From JAJPXC01 sp964520525 (GTDB lineage: Bacteria > Bacteroidota > Bacteroidia > Bacteroidales > Muribaculaceae): DNA of 22,342 bases. Under the pieces are notes generated by a model. That model made no database searches. It saw nothing but the letters and a program-made list of their open reading frames with translations, and was not told the origin of the DNA. Made by a program: the position numbers and the translations under genes. Shown piece after piece: positions 15,917-22,294 of the stretch (its first letter is position 1; each line of letters opens with the position of its first letter). The stretch spans positions 1 through 22,342 of the forward strand of contig CAZFNR010000025.1 in assembly GCA_964520525.1 (NCBI GenBank), written 5' to 3'.

Positions 15917-15939
15917 GTTGATGGGAATGGGCTTTGTTT
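15902..15939. repeat. Two-copy 19-bp tandem repeat
   Basis: The unit ATGGGAATGGGCTTTGTT plus one base occurs at 15902-15920 and again at 15921-15939, differing only in the last base. The first copy holds the right arm of the 15871-15916 hairpin, so the second copy (arm at 15927-15935) can compete for the same left arm. Confidence 0.85.
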
Positions 15940-15955
15940 GGATTGTATCCGGCTT

Positions 15956-16684
15956 CTATCTCGTGAGTTTCAGCCGTGAACTGTTTATCGAGCCTCCCGC
16001 TGATGTGTCGAAGTCGGTGTCTGCGGCCCACCCATAGAGATTGATGATCGCTCCCGATGAGGCGTCGGCCGACACGCTTGCTCCTCTTATGCCGTATATC
16101 GCGGCTGTGGCTCCCGACGAGGCGTCGGCCGACAGATTGCCGCCGTTAAACTCTGCCACGCTGACTGTGCTTCCCGATGAAGCGTCTATTGTCAGCTTGG
16201 GGGCTTTGACGCCTGTGAATTTGGCTGATGCGCCTGATGATATGTCAATCATCGCTTTTGTCGATGTTGCGACGGTGCCGTTTACGCTGAGCCGTGAGCC
16301 GGAACTCATGTCCCATGATGACAGTGACGGCCCGGTGACTTTCACGTTTATGTCGATATTGCTGTTGCTGACGCCGCTTTCGCGGTAGATGTTAAGTTTG
16401 TTGTCTATGAGTTCGGCAACAACGTGGGGCATCATGGCTTCGTCGGTCTCAATTGTCACGGTGGTCGAGGCGGCGGAGTCGGCTACGTTGTAGGTGACAA
16501 TAACTCCTGCGGCAATGTCCAACCCTGATATTTTTGATGAATCATAGACGAGGTCTTTAGTTTCTGAACGTCCGGTTTTCTTGACGCTGTTGGGCATGCC
16601 GTTTATGCCGAGACCGCATGATGTCAACGAGATTACGGATAGTGCTATGACTGCCGGTAATGATAGAGATTTGATGATTTTCAT
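15956..16684 (-). CDS. Head-GIN (DUF2807) domain lipoprotein
   Basis: A 242-residue predicted lipoprotein with the acylated Cys at residue 23 (SLTSC). From about residue 50 it matches the head-GIN / DUF2807 family (SGLDIAAGVIVTYNVADSA, then VTIETDEAMMPHVVAELIDNKLNIY), a beta-solenoid domain found widely in Bacteroidota. The second half contains rungs of about 18-22 residues marked by SSG or a close variant: MSSGSRL, ISSGASA, ASSGSTV, ASSGATA, ASSGAII, TSAGGSI. That regularity supports a right-handed beta-helix. The family is sometimes called putative autotransporter adhesin, but no such function is established here. It is separated from the pseudo-deaminase gene by 125 bp with a hairpin and repeat. 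Confidence 0.85.
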   Translation of the reverse strand: MKIIKSLSLPAVIALSVISLTSCGLGINGMPNSVKKTGRSETKDLVYDSSKISGLDIAAGVIVTYNVADSAASTTVTIETDEAMMPHVVAELIDNKLNIYRESGVSNSNIDINVKVTGPSLSSWDMSSGSRLSVNGTVATSTKAMIDISSGASAKFTGVKAPKLTIDASSGSTVSVAEFNGGNLSADASSGATAAIYGIRGASVSADASSGAIINLYGWAADTDFDTSAGGSINSSRLKLTR

Positions 16685-16871
16685 ATTTGTTTTTTATTTT
16701 GGGGGATTATCTATAATGGGCGTATCAATCCCGCTGTTTTTAATGTTAGATGCGCCAAGTGGCATGAAGGTTGCAAAATTGCTAAAGATTTTATAGAATG
16801 GAAGAGTCGGCAACACGAAAATGCGCAGTCGGTATAAAAATAACTTATGATGTATAAAGTATCTAAAATGG

Positions 16872-16902
16872 ATTGGAGATTATGCTAATAATAGTAAATT
16901 TG
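16872..16902 (+). promoter_or_regulatory. Promoter for the intergenic RNA
   Basis: ATTG (16872-16875), a 19-nt spacer and TAAATTTG (16895-16902), an exact match to the TAnnTTTG -7 consensus with a one-base deviation at -33. Transcription would start near 16908-16910. No protein gene lies between it and the next terminator. Confidence 0.55.
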
Positions 16903-16908
16903 TGTGAA

Positions 16909-17198
16909 ATGCCGCGATGGGGTAGAGAATAATGTTGTACATTTGTTGACAGTAAAGAGAACACCTGATGCTCGCCCTTGGACCGATTAATTTTTACGCA
17001 AACAAAAGGACTAAGGAAAGGCGTAAATCAGTTTGTCGTCGGGAGATGCCTTGTTGGTTACAGGTGGAAGATGTAAGTATGATATAATCTCTACACTTGG
17101 AAATTGCTATAAGACAACTATCTTTAGAATCACAAATCATGCCTTTTGGCTTTAGTCCTGCGGCTCCTTGATAGAAAGGGGCCACGGGGCAATTTTTT
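16909..17198 (+). ncRNA. Putative structured intergenic RNA, about 290 nt, upstream of purB
   Basis: Bounded by a promoter at 16872-16902 and an intrinsic terminator ending in T6 at 17193-17198. Inside it, 17007-17022 pairs with 17141-17159: ten pairs including one G-U, a 3-nt bulge (17147-17149), six more pairs, and two more continuing inward (17023-17140 and 17024-17139). A further AGTT(T)GTC/GACAACT pairing (about 17030-17037 with 17112-17118) could extend it. I looked for hallmarks of RNase P RNA, tmRNA and SRP RNA and saw none. A 6S-like RNA is possible from the long closed hairpin, but not shown. It may be a free RNA, or a cis leader controlling purB by attenuation. Confidence 0.45.
17155..17198 (+). 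terminator. Intrinsic terminator before the purB promoter
   Basis: An 8-bp upper stem (17162-17169 with 17176-17183, loop GATAGA), one C/A mismatch and a 6-bp lower stem (17155-17160 with 17185-17190, two G-U pairs), followed by AA and six T. It points in the + direction and precedes the purB promoter, so it cannot serve purB itself. Confidence 0.75.
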
Positions 17199-17215
17199 AT
17201 GTCGCGGGTTGCGAG

Positions 17216-17247
17216 TTTGCGCATATGGCGGAATGTTTGTAATTTTG
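17216..17247 (+). promoter_or_regulatory. Bacteroides-type promoter of purB
   Basis: TTTG (17216-17219), a 20-nt spacer, and TAATTTTG (17240-17247), matching both consensus boxes. The start codon lies 27 nt after the -7 box, giving a short leader. Confidence 0.8.
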
Positions 17248-17274
17248 CGTTGACCAAAATATTGACCACTCACA

Positions 17275-18618
17275 ATGCAACTTGATTCCCTGACGGCAAT
17301 ATCGCCGATTGATGGCCGCTACCGCGGCAAATGCGAAAAATTAGACGAGTATTTTTCGGAGTATGCGCTGATGCGTTACCGCGTGCGCGTCGAAATCGAA
17401 TATTTCATCGCTTTGTGTGAGATACCCCTACCCCAATTGTCGAGGGTGCCCGTGTCGGCATTCGGGAAACTCCGCGGTGTATACACTGACTTCTCTCTCG
17501 ACGATGCCCGCCGCATCAAGGAGATAGAGTCGGTGACCAATCACGATGTGAAGGCGGTGGAGTATTTCATCAAAGAGAGGTTTGACGCGTATGGTCTTTC
17601 TCCCTACAAGGAGTTCATCCATTTTGGCCTTACGTCGCAGGATATCAACAACACGTCGGTACCCATGTCGGTGAAGGAGGCAATCGAAGATGTCTACCGC
17701 CCCGTTCTTGTGGAGCTTATCAACCACTTGGAACAGCGCGCCGAGGAATGGAGCGACCTCCCTATGCTTGCGAAGACTCACGGCCAGCCGGCATCTCCCA
17801 CGCGCTTAGGCAAGGAAATCAAAGTGTTCAGCTACCGCTTGCGCTGTCAGCTTGAGGCTTTGGACCGTGCTGTGGTGAGCGGAAAGTTTGGCGGCGCGAC
17901 AGGTAATTTCAACGCTCATCTGACTGCCTATCCCGATGTCAACTGGCAGGAGTTCGCGGCTCGTTTTCTCGTTGAGAAGTTGGGGATAGAGCGAGAGGAA
18001 TTTACCACTCAGATTTCAAATTACGATAATCTTGCGGCATTGTTTGACGCATTGCGCCGCATCAACACCATAATACTTGATCTCGACCGAGATATGTGGA
18101 TGTATATCTCCATGGAGTATTTCAAGCAGAAAATCAAGGCGGGAGAAGTTGGCTCGTCGGCTATGCCCCACAAGGTCAATCCGATTGATTTTGAAAACTC
18201 AGAAGGGAATCTTGGCATGGCCAACGCCATTCTGTCACATCTGGCACAGAAACTACCGGTGTCGCGCCTGCAACGCGACTTGACCGACTCGACCGTACTG
18301 CGCAACGTGGGTGTGCCTTTGGCCCATGGTCTAATAGCGATGCACAGCACCCTGAAGGGGCTAAACAAGTTGTTGCTCAATGAGGCGGCAATTAGAGCCG
18401 ACCTAGATTCGATGTGGAACGTAGTGGCCGAGGGCATCCAGACCATCCTGCGCCGCGAGGGCTATCCCAACCCCTACGAGACTCTCAAGCAATTGACACG
18501 CACCAACGCGGCAGTCACGGCTGAGAGCATATCTGAGTTTATTGACACGCTTAATGTCAGCGACGAAGTGCGCGCCGAGCTTCACCGCCTGTCGCCCCAT
18601 TCCTACACGGGATATTGA
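17275..18618 (+). CDS. purB: Adenylosuccinate lyase PurB
   Basis: Catalyses two fumarate-releasing steps in purine synthesis: SAICAR to AICAR, and adenylosuccinate to AMP. The 447-residue protein has the long-form PurB N-terminus (LTAISPIDGRYRGK), the TSQDINNTS substrate segment, KTHGQPASPTRLGKE with the conserved catalytic-region His, and the fumarase/aspartase signature GSSAMPHKVNPIDFENSEG, whose catalytic serine is residue 294 or 295. Length and numbering match E. coli-type PurB closely. It has its own consensus promoter and is followed by an intrinsic terminator, so it is probably a single-gene transcript, although rluB and asnS follow on the same strand. Confidence 0.96.
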   Translation: MQLDSLTAISPIDGRYRGKCEKLDEYFSEYALMRYRVRVEIEYFIALCEIPLPQLSRVPVSAFGKLRGVYTDFSLDDARRIKEIESVTNHDVKAVEYFIKERFDAYGLSPYKEFIHFGLTSQDINNTSVPMSVKEAIEDVYRPVLVELINHLEQRAEEWSDLPMLAKTHGQPASPTRLGKEIKVFSYRLRCQLEALDRAVVSGKFGGATGNFNAHLTAYPDVNWQEFAARFLVEKLGIEREEFTTQISNYDNLAALFDALRRINTIILDLDRDMWMYISMEYFKQKIKAGEVGSSAMPHKVNPIDFENSEGNLGMANAILSHLAQKLPVSRLQRDLTDSTVLRNVGVPLAHGLIAMHSTLKGLNKLLLNEAAIRADLDSMWNVVAEGIQTILRREGYPNPYETLKQLTRTNAAVTAESISEFIDTLNVSDEVRAELHRLSPHSYTGY

Positions 18619-18636
18619 TGAAAACGTCGACTTCCG

Positions 18637-18667
18637 TCGCCTTGCGGGCAACCCGCGGGGCGATTTT
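18637..18667 (+). terminator. Intrinsic terminator after purB
   Basis: GCGGG (18644-18648) pairs with CCCGC (18652-18656) around a CAA loop. After a TT/GG mismatch the outer TCGCC/GGCGA pairs, and ATTTT follows. Confidence 0.6.
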
Positions 18668-18729
18668 GGCGTTATAAAGAGAGTGATGGGCTGGCAAGCG
18701 CGTCAATCAACATTTTTTGAAAAGTTTGA

Positions 18730-18761
18730 TTGTGGTAATCAAGAATTTATTCTATATTTGC
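18730..18761 (+). promoter_or_regulatory. Candidate promoter of rluB
   Basis: TATATTTG (18754-18761) matches the -7 consensus. ATTG (18730-18733) sits 20 nt before it; a perfect TTTG (18726-18729) is 24 nt away, which is too far. The resulting leader is about 125 nt, in which I see no strong structure. Confidence 0.6.
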
Positions 18762-18891
18762 ATCGCTCATCACCCGTGAAAGGGCAAGGAGCATAAGATT
18801 GTTTTTCTAACTGCGCTAAAGATTGCCCAGCAAACAAAAAATTTAATTATTTTTCCCGCCGAGAGGCAGAACTGAAACAAACAAAACTATC

Positions 18892-20589
18892 ATGGACAGC
18901 AACGAAAAGAAACCGAAACGTCCGAGAATCGGGGAGAACCGCCCCGCCGCTGAAGACAACGAAGGGACACGATTCGAGAAACCGAGCTACAACGCTACAA
19001 GGGATTTCAATGCCCAATCGGCATCCGATGGCATGACCGACGAAAATCGCACAGAACGTACTTATGGCAACAACCGCCCCTATAACAACAATCGCATGGG
19101 AGGATATAACCGCTACAACAACCAAGGCGGCTACCAGCAGCGTCAGGGCGGTTATAACCGTTACAACAACTATAATCAGGGTGGTTATCAGCCTCGTCAC
19201 CGCCCCGATTTCAGTTCAGCCGCGGCGCCTGCCGAAGGCTCAGTCGAGGGGGAGAACACCGAAAGTGCGGCCCCGTCGATGGACGCGACAGGCTATCAGC
19301 CCCGTCAGAATGGCTACAACAACCGCCAAGGGGGCTACCAACCTCGTCAAGGCTACTACAACCGCCAAGGGGGCTATCAGCCTCGTCAAGGGGGCTATAA
19401 CAACCGCCAAGGTGGCTACCAACCCCGCCAAGGTGGTTATAACAACCGTCCCGGCGGTTATCAGCAGCGCCCCGGGGGCTACAACAACCAAAACCGCCAA
19501 GGGGGCTACCAGCAACGTCCCGGCGGCTATCAGCAACGTCCCGGCGGCTATCAGCANNNNNNNNNNNNNNNNNNNNNNNNNNNNNNNNNNNNNNNNNNNN
19601 NNNNNNNNNNNNNNNNNNNNNNNNNNNNNNNNNNNNNNNNNNNNNNNNNNNNNNNNCAGCAACGTCCCGGCGGCTATCAGCAACGTCCCGGCGGCTATCA
19701 GCAGCGTCAGGGCGGCTACAACGACCAGAACCGCCAAGGTGGCTACCAGCAGCGTCCCGGGGGGTACAATAATCGTCGTCAGGGGCAGGGATTCAACCAG
19801 CAGCGTCCCGGCAAGAGCTTCACTCCGCGCCCCAAGCGCATAGAGTATGAAATGCCGCTGCCCGATCCCGATGAACAGATACGTCTCAATAAGTTCATGG
19901 CTAATGCCGGAATCTGCTCGCGTCGCGAGGCCGACGAGTTTATCCAACAGGGCTTGGTTAAGGTCAATGGCAACGTAGTGACCGAGTTGGGGACGAAAAT
20001 CTCGCATAGCGATGTCGTCGAATATGATGAGAAAGTAGTGGCATTGGAGAGCAAGTGCTACATCCTGCTCAACAAACCGAAAGACTGCGTCACCACGAGC
20101 GATGACCCCAACGGCCGCTTGACGGTGATGGACCTCGTCAAAGGTGCCTGCACTGAGCGCATATACCCCGTAGGACGTCTCGACCGCAACACCACCGGCG
20201 TGCTTCTTCTCACAAATGACGGTGACCTTGCGTCGCGTCTCACTCACCCCAAATATGTCAAGAAAAAAATCTATCATGTCTGGTGTGACAAGGATATCTC
20301 CGAGGACGATATGCAGCGCATCGCCGACGGCATCGAGCTTGAGGACGGGCCCATCCATGCCGACGCAATCAGCTATGCCACCGAGAATGACCGCAACCAG
20401 GCCGGTATAGAAATCCATTCGGGCCGCAACCGCATCGTTCGCCGTATATTCGAGTCGCTCGGTTACCATGTGACCAAGCTCGACCGTGTGTACTTCGCCG
20501 GGTTGACCAAGAAAAATCTGCCCCGCGGGCGTTGGCGTTATCTGACTCAGGAGGAGGTAAACTTCCTTAAAATGGGTTCGTTTGAATAA
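18892..20589 (+). CDS. rluB: RluB-family 23S rRNA pseudouridine synthase with long low-complexity N-terminus
   Basis: The C-terminal half (from about residue 328) is a normal RsuA/RluB-type enzyme. It has an S4 RNA-binding domain (IRLNKFMANAGICSRREADEFI), KPKDCVTTSDD, the catalytic Asp431 in GRLDRNTTGVLLLTNDGDLA, and the RNRIVRRIFESLGY segment. RluB makes pseudouridine at position 2605 of 23S rRNA in E. coli; the exact site here is inferred from family only. The first ~320 residues are disordered and repetitive, dominated by GGYQQRP and GGYNNRQ units, and are interrupted by 100 N (19557-19656). The frame continues correctly after the gap. The first residues (KKPKRPRIGENRP) are basic and of a type I recall in Bacteroidota RluB proteins. 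The true protein length is uncertain because of the gap. Confidence 0.88.
   Translation: MDSNEKKPKRPRIGENRPAAEDNEGTRFEKPSYNATRDFNAQSASDGMTDENRTERTYGNNRPYNNNRMGGYNRYNNQGGYQQRQGGYNRYNNYNQGGYQPRHRPDFSSAAAPAEGSVEGENTESAAPSMDATGYQPRQNGYNNRQGGYQPRQGYYNRQGGYQPRQGGYNNRQGGYQPRQGGYNNRPGGYQQRPGGYNNQNRQGGYQQRPGGYQQRPGGYQXXXXXXXXXXXXXXXXXXXXXXXXXXXXXXXXXXQQRPGGYQQRPGGYQQRQGGYNDQNRQGGYQQRPGGYNNRRQGQGFNQQRPGKSFTPRPKRIEYEMPLPDPDEQIRLNKFMANAGICSRREADEFIQQGLVKVNGNVVTELGTKISHSDVVEYDEKVVALESKCYILLNKPKDCVTTSDDPNGRLTVMDLVKGACTERIYPVGRLDRNTTGVLLLTNDGDLASRLTHPKYVKKKIYHVWCDKDISEDDMQRIADGIELEDGPIHADAISYATENDRNQAGIEIHSGRNRIVRRIFESLGYHVTKLDRVYFAGLTKKNLPRGRWRYLTQEEVNFLKMGSFE
19098..19770 (+). repeat. In-frame degenerate repeat coding for GGYQQRP / GGYNNRQ units
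   Basis: Repeats of 18-27 nt, most clearly a 21-nt unit coding QQRPGGY, that is nearly identical at DNA level around the gap and more varied earlier. This explains the assembly break. Confidence 0.9.
19557..19656. other. Assembly gap of 100 N
   Basis: Exactly 100 undetermined bases inside the rluB repeat. One hundred is a common placeholder for a gap of unknown size, so the real repeat number is not known from this sequence. Confidence 0.98.
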
Positions 20590-20612
20590 CCGCTAAATCA
20601 ATAGAACGAAAA

Positions 20613-20632
20613 GGGCGCGAATTATCGCGCCC
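20613..20632 (+). terminator. Perfect 8-bp hairpin between rluB and asnS
   Basis: GGGCGCGA (20613-20620), loop ATTA, TCGCGCCC (20625-20632). The stem is perfect, but the sequence after it (ATACTCATATTTC) is not a T-run. It lies 24 nt after the rluB stop and 36 nt before asnS. It could be a weak terminator, a message-stabilising end, or an element lowering read-through into asnS. I see no clear promoter in the remaining gap. Confidence 0.5.
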
Positions 20633-20668
20633 ATACTCATATTTCAAACTCCAAACATAATAGACACA

Positions 20669-22057
20669 ATGAAACGTACCAAAATAGTCGACCTCTTCGC
20701 CCCCGAAATGCTCGGGCAAGAAGTGAGTGTCATGGGTTGGGTGCGCACCCGCCGCGGCAATAAGCATGTGCAGTTTGTGGCTCTTAACGATGGCTCTACC
20801 ATCAAAAACATCCAGATTGTCTTCGACATGAGCCAGTTCACTGACGAGCAGCTCAAACCAATCACCACCGGAGCCAGCATCCATGTGACCGGCCTGCTCG
20901 TGGAGTCGATGGGCAAGGGACAGACCGCCGAAATCCAAGCCAAGACCCTTGAGATATTCGGCACGGCCGACCCCGAGACATATCCGTTGCAGAAAAAAGG
21001 GCACACCCTCGAATTCCTCCGCGAGAAAGCCCACCTGCGTCCGCGCACCAACACTTTCGGCGCTATTCTGCGCGTGCGCAGCACACTCGCTTTCGCTATC
21101 CACAAATTCTTCAACGAGCGAGGGTTCTTCTATCTCAACACCCCGCTCATCACGGCCAGTGACTGCGAGGGCGCCGGAGCTATGTTCCAAGTCACTACGC
21201 TCAATCTCAATGACCTTCCTAAAAATGAGGAGGGTAATGTTGACTACACGGCCGACTTCTTCGGCAAACCGACAGCTTTGACCGTCTCAGGTCAGCTTGA
21301 AGGTGAGCTTGGCGCGACGGCAATCGGTCAAATCTATACCTTCGGGCCGACGTTCCGCGCCGAAAACTCCAATACCCCGCGCCACCTGTCGGAGTTTTGG
21401 ATGATTGAACCCGAAATGGCGTTCTATGACATAGCCGACAACATGGACCTCGCCGAGGAGTTTGTCAAATACTGCATCAACTACGCGCTTGAAAATGCCA
21501 AAGACGACATTGAGTTCCTTGCGCAAATGTATGACACCGAGCTTATCGACCGTCTAAAATTCGTTGTAAGCAACGACTTTGTCCGGCTCACTTACACCGA
21601 AGGTGTGAAAATACTTGAAGAATCAGGCCGCAAATTCGAATTCCCCGTCTACTGGGGCGCCGACCTGCAGAGCGAGCATGAGCGTTACCTCGTCGAGGAA
21701 CACTTCAAAAAGCCTGTAATCCTCACCGACTACCCCAAAGAAATCAAAGCTTTCTATATGAAGCAGAACGCCGACGGGAAGACCGTCCGCGCCATGGACG
21801 TGCTGTTCCCGAAAATCGGCGAGATTATCGGCGGTTCTGAGCGCGAGGAAAACTACGACAAACTGCTCACCCGCATTAACGAGCTCGACATCCCGATGAA
21901 AGATATGTGGTGGTATCTTGATACCCGCCGCTTTGGGACAGTGCCGCATGCAGGCTTTGGCCTCGGATTTGAGCGACTGGTGCTTTTCGTCACCGGCATG
22001 ACCAATATCCGCGACGTAATCCCCTTCCCCCGCACTCCCAACAACGCCGAATTTTAA
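20669..22057 (+). CDS. asnS: Asparaginyl-tRNA synthetase AsnRS
   Basis: Charges tRNA(Asn) with asparagine. The 462-residue protein is of normal length. It has the N-terminal OB-fold anticodon-binding domain (VSVMGWVRTRRGNKHVQFVALNDGS), then a class II catalytic core with motif 2 (FGPTFRAENSNTPRHLSEFWM, around residue 225) and motif 3 (GFGLGFERLV, around residue 430). The FRAENS and HLSEFWMIEPEM segments are the AsnRS/AspRS type, and the Asn-specific form is supported by the overall sequence and length. It follows rluB by 79 bp, an order often seen in Bacteroidales. A terminator hairpin follows. Confidence 0.96.
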   Translation: MKRTKIVDLFAPEMLGQEVSVMGWVRTRRGNKHVQFVALNDGSTIKNIQIVFDMSQFTDEQLKPITTGASIHVTGLLVESMGKGQTAEIQAKTLEIFGTADPETYPLQKKGHTLEFLREKAHLRPRTNTFGAILRVRSTLAFAIHKFFNERGFFYLNTPLITASDCEGAGAMFQVTTLNLNDLPKNEEGNVDYTADFFGKPTALTVSGQLEGELGATAIGQIYTFGPTFRAENSNTPRHLSEFWMIEPEMAFYDIADNMDLAEEFVKYCINYALENAKDDIEFLAQMYDTELIDRLKFVVSNDFVRLTYTEGVKILEESGRKFEFPVYWGADLQSEHERYLVEEHFKKPVILTDYPKEIKAFYMKQNADGKTVRAMDVLFPKIGEIIGGSEREENYDKLLTRINELDIPMKDMWWYLDTRRFGTVPHAGFGLGFERLVLFVTGMTNIRDVIPFPRTPNNAEF

Positions 22058-22094
22058 CACAAAGAAGGCTTGTCAATCCATAAACTTATAGCGG

Positions 22095-22133
22095 TGGCCG
22101 TCCTTGAAGCGGATTCAGGACGGCCATCATTTT
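22095..22133 (+). terminator. Intrinsic terminator of asnS
   Basis: TGGCCGTCC pairs with GGACGGCCA, then after one bulged T the inner TGAA pairs with TTCA around a GCGGA loop (22095-22126). TCATTTT follows. Confidence 0.8.
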
Positions 22134-22251
22134 ACTCAGCTTAGCGGGCTCCGCTCGCCGATTCCGGGCAGGATGGTATCGGATGGTTGAGGCGAGTTAG
22201 CCAGCGGTCAATCGCTTTTTTCGTTATCGGCGGAAAAATATCAGACAAAAT

Positions 22252-22283
22252 TTTGCCGCTGATGGAAAAAACGATTATCTTTG
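22252..22283 (+). promoter_or_regulatory. Bacteroides-type promoter of tRNA-Leu
   Basis: TTTG (22252-22255), a 20-nt spacer and TATCTTTG (22276-22283), a full match to both boxes. The tRNA begins 12 nt after the -7 box. Confidence 0.85.
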
Positions 22284-22294
22284 CACACGCAAAA

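Larger units (their letters stand above)
16685..17274. other. 590-bp intergenic region with a promoter, RNA-like structure and no convincing protein gene
   Basis: This stretch is visibly more AT-rich than its neighbours. From left to right it holds about 185 bp in which I see nothing clear, a + strand promoter (16872-16902), an RNA-like helix (17007-17022 with 17141-17159), an intrinsic terminator (17155-17198) and the purB promoter (17216-17247). A 91-codon minus-strand reading frame (16994-17269) and a 39-codon + strand frame (16968-17087, very basic) exist. I consider both probable by-products, since each overlaps the structured RNA and the first also runs through the purB promoter. Confidence 0.7.

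Noticed and set aside
16968..17087. A 39-codon + strand reading frame with a very basic centre inside the putative RNA
   Set aside because: It is short, starts about 60 nt into the predicted transcript, and its codons contain one arm of the long helix, so the base pattern is better explained by RNA pairing. A leader peptide remains a weak alternative.
17007..17159. An invertible promoter (phase-variation) segment flanked by inverted repeats
   Set aside because: The two arms differ by a 3-nt insertion and a G-T difference, whereas invertible elements usually have near-identical arms. One arm is also part of an intrinsic terminator, and no recombinase is nearby. RNA structure fits better.
16994..17269. 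A 91-codon minus-strand reading frame with five cysteines upstream of purB
   Set aside because: It lies entirely opposite the promoter-to-terminator RNA unit, runs through the purB promoter, has no minus-strand promoter I can see, and resembles no family I know. An open frame of this length can arise by chance when six frames are considered. It would be revived by codon-level conservation in relatives.
18782..18828. A riboswitch-like stem (GGGCAA/TTGCCC) in the rluB leader
   Set aside because: Only six pairs across a 35-nt loop and no further support, so it could easily be chance.
19098..19770. CRISPR array suggested by regular repeats
   Set aside because: The units are in frame, code for GGY-rich protein, and have no unique spacers of constant length.
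19240..20469. A 409-codon minus-strand frame opposite rluB
   Set aside because: It is the mirror of the GGY repeat and of GC-rich rluB codons. The + strand frame has clear S4 and pseudouridine synthase motifs.
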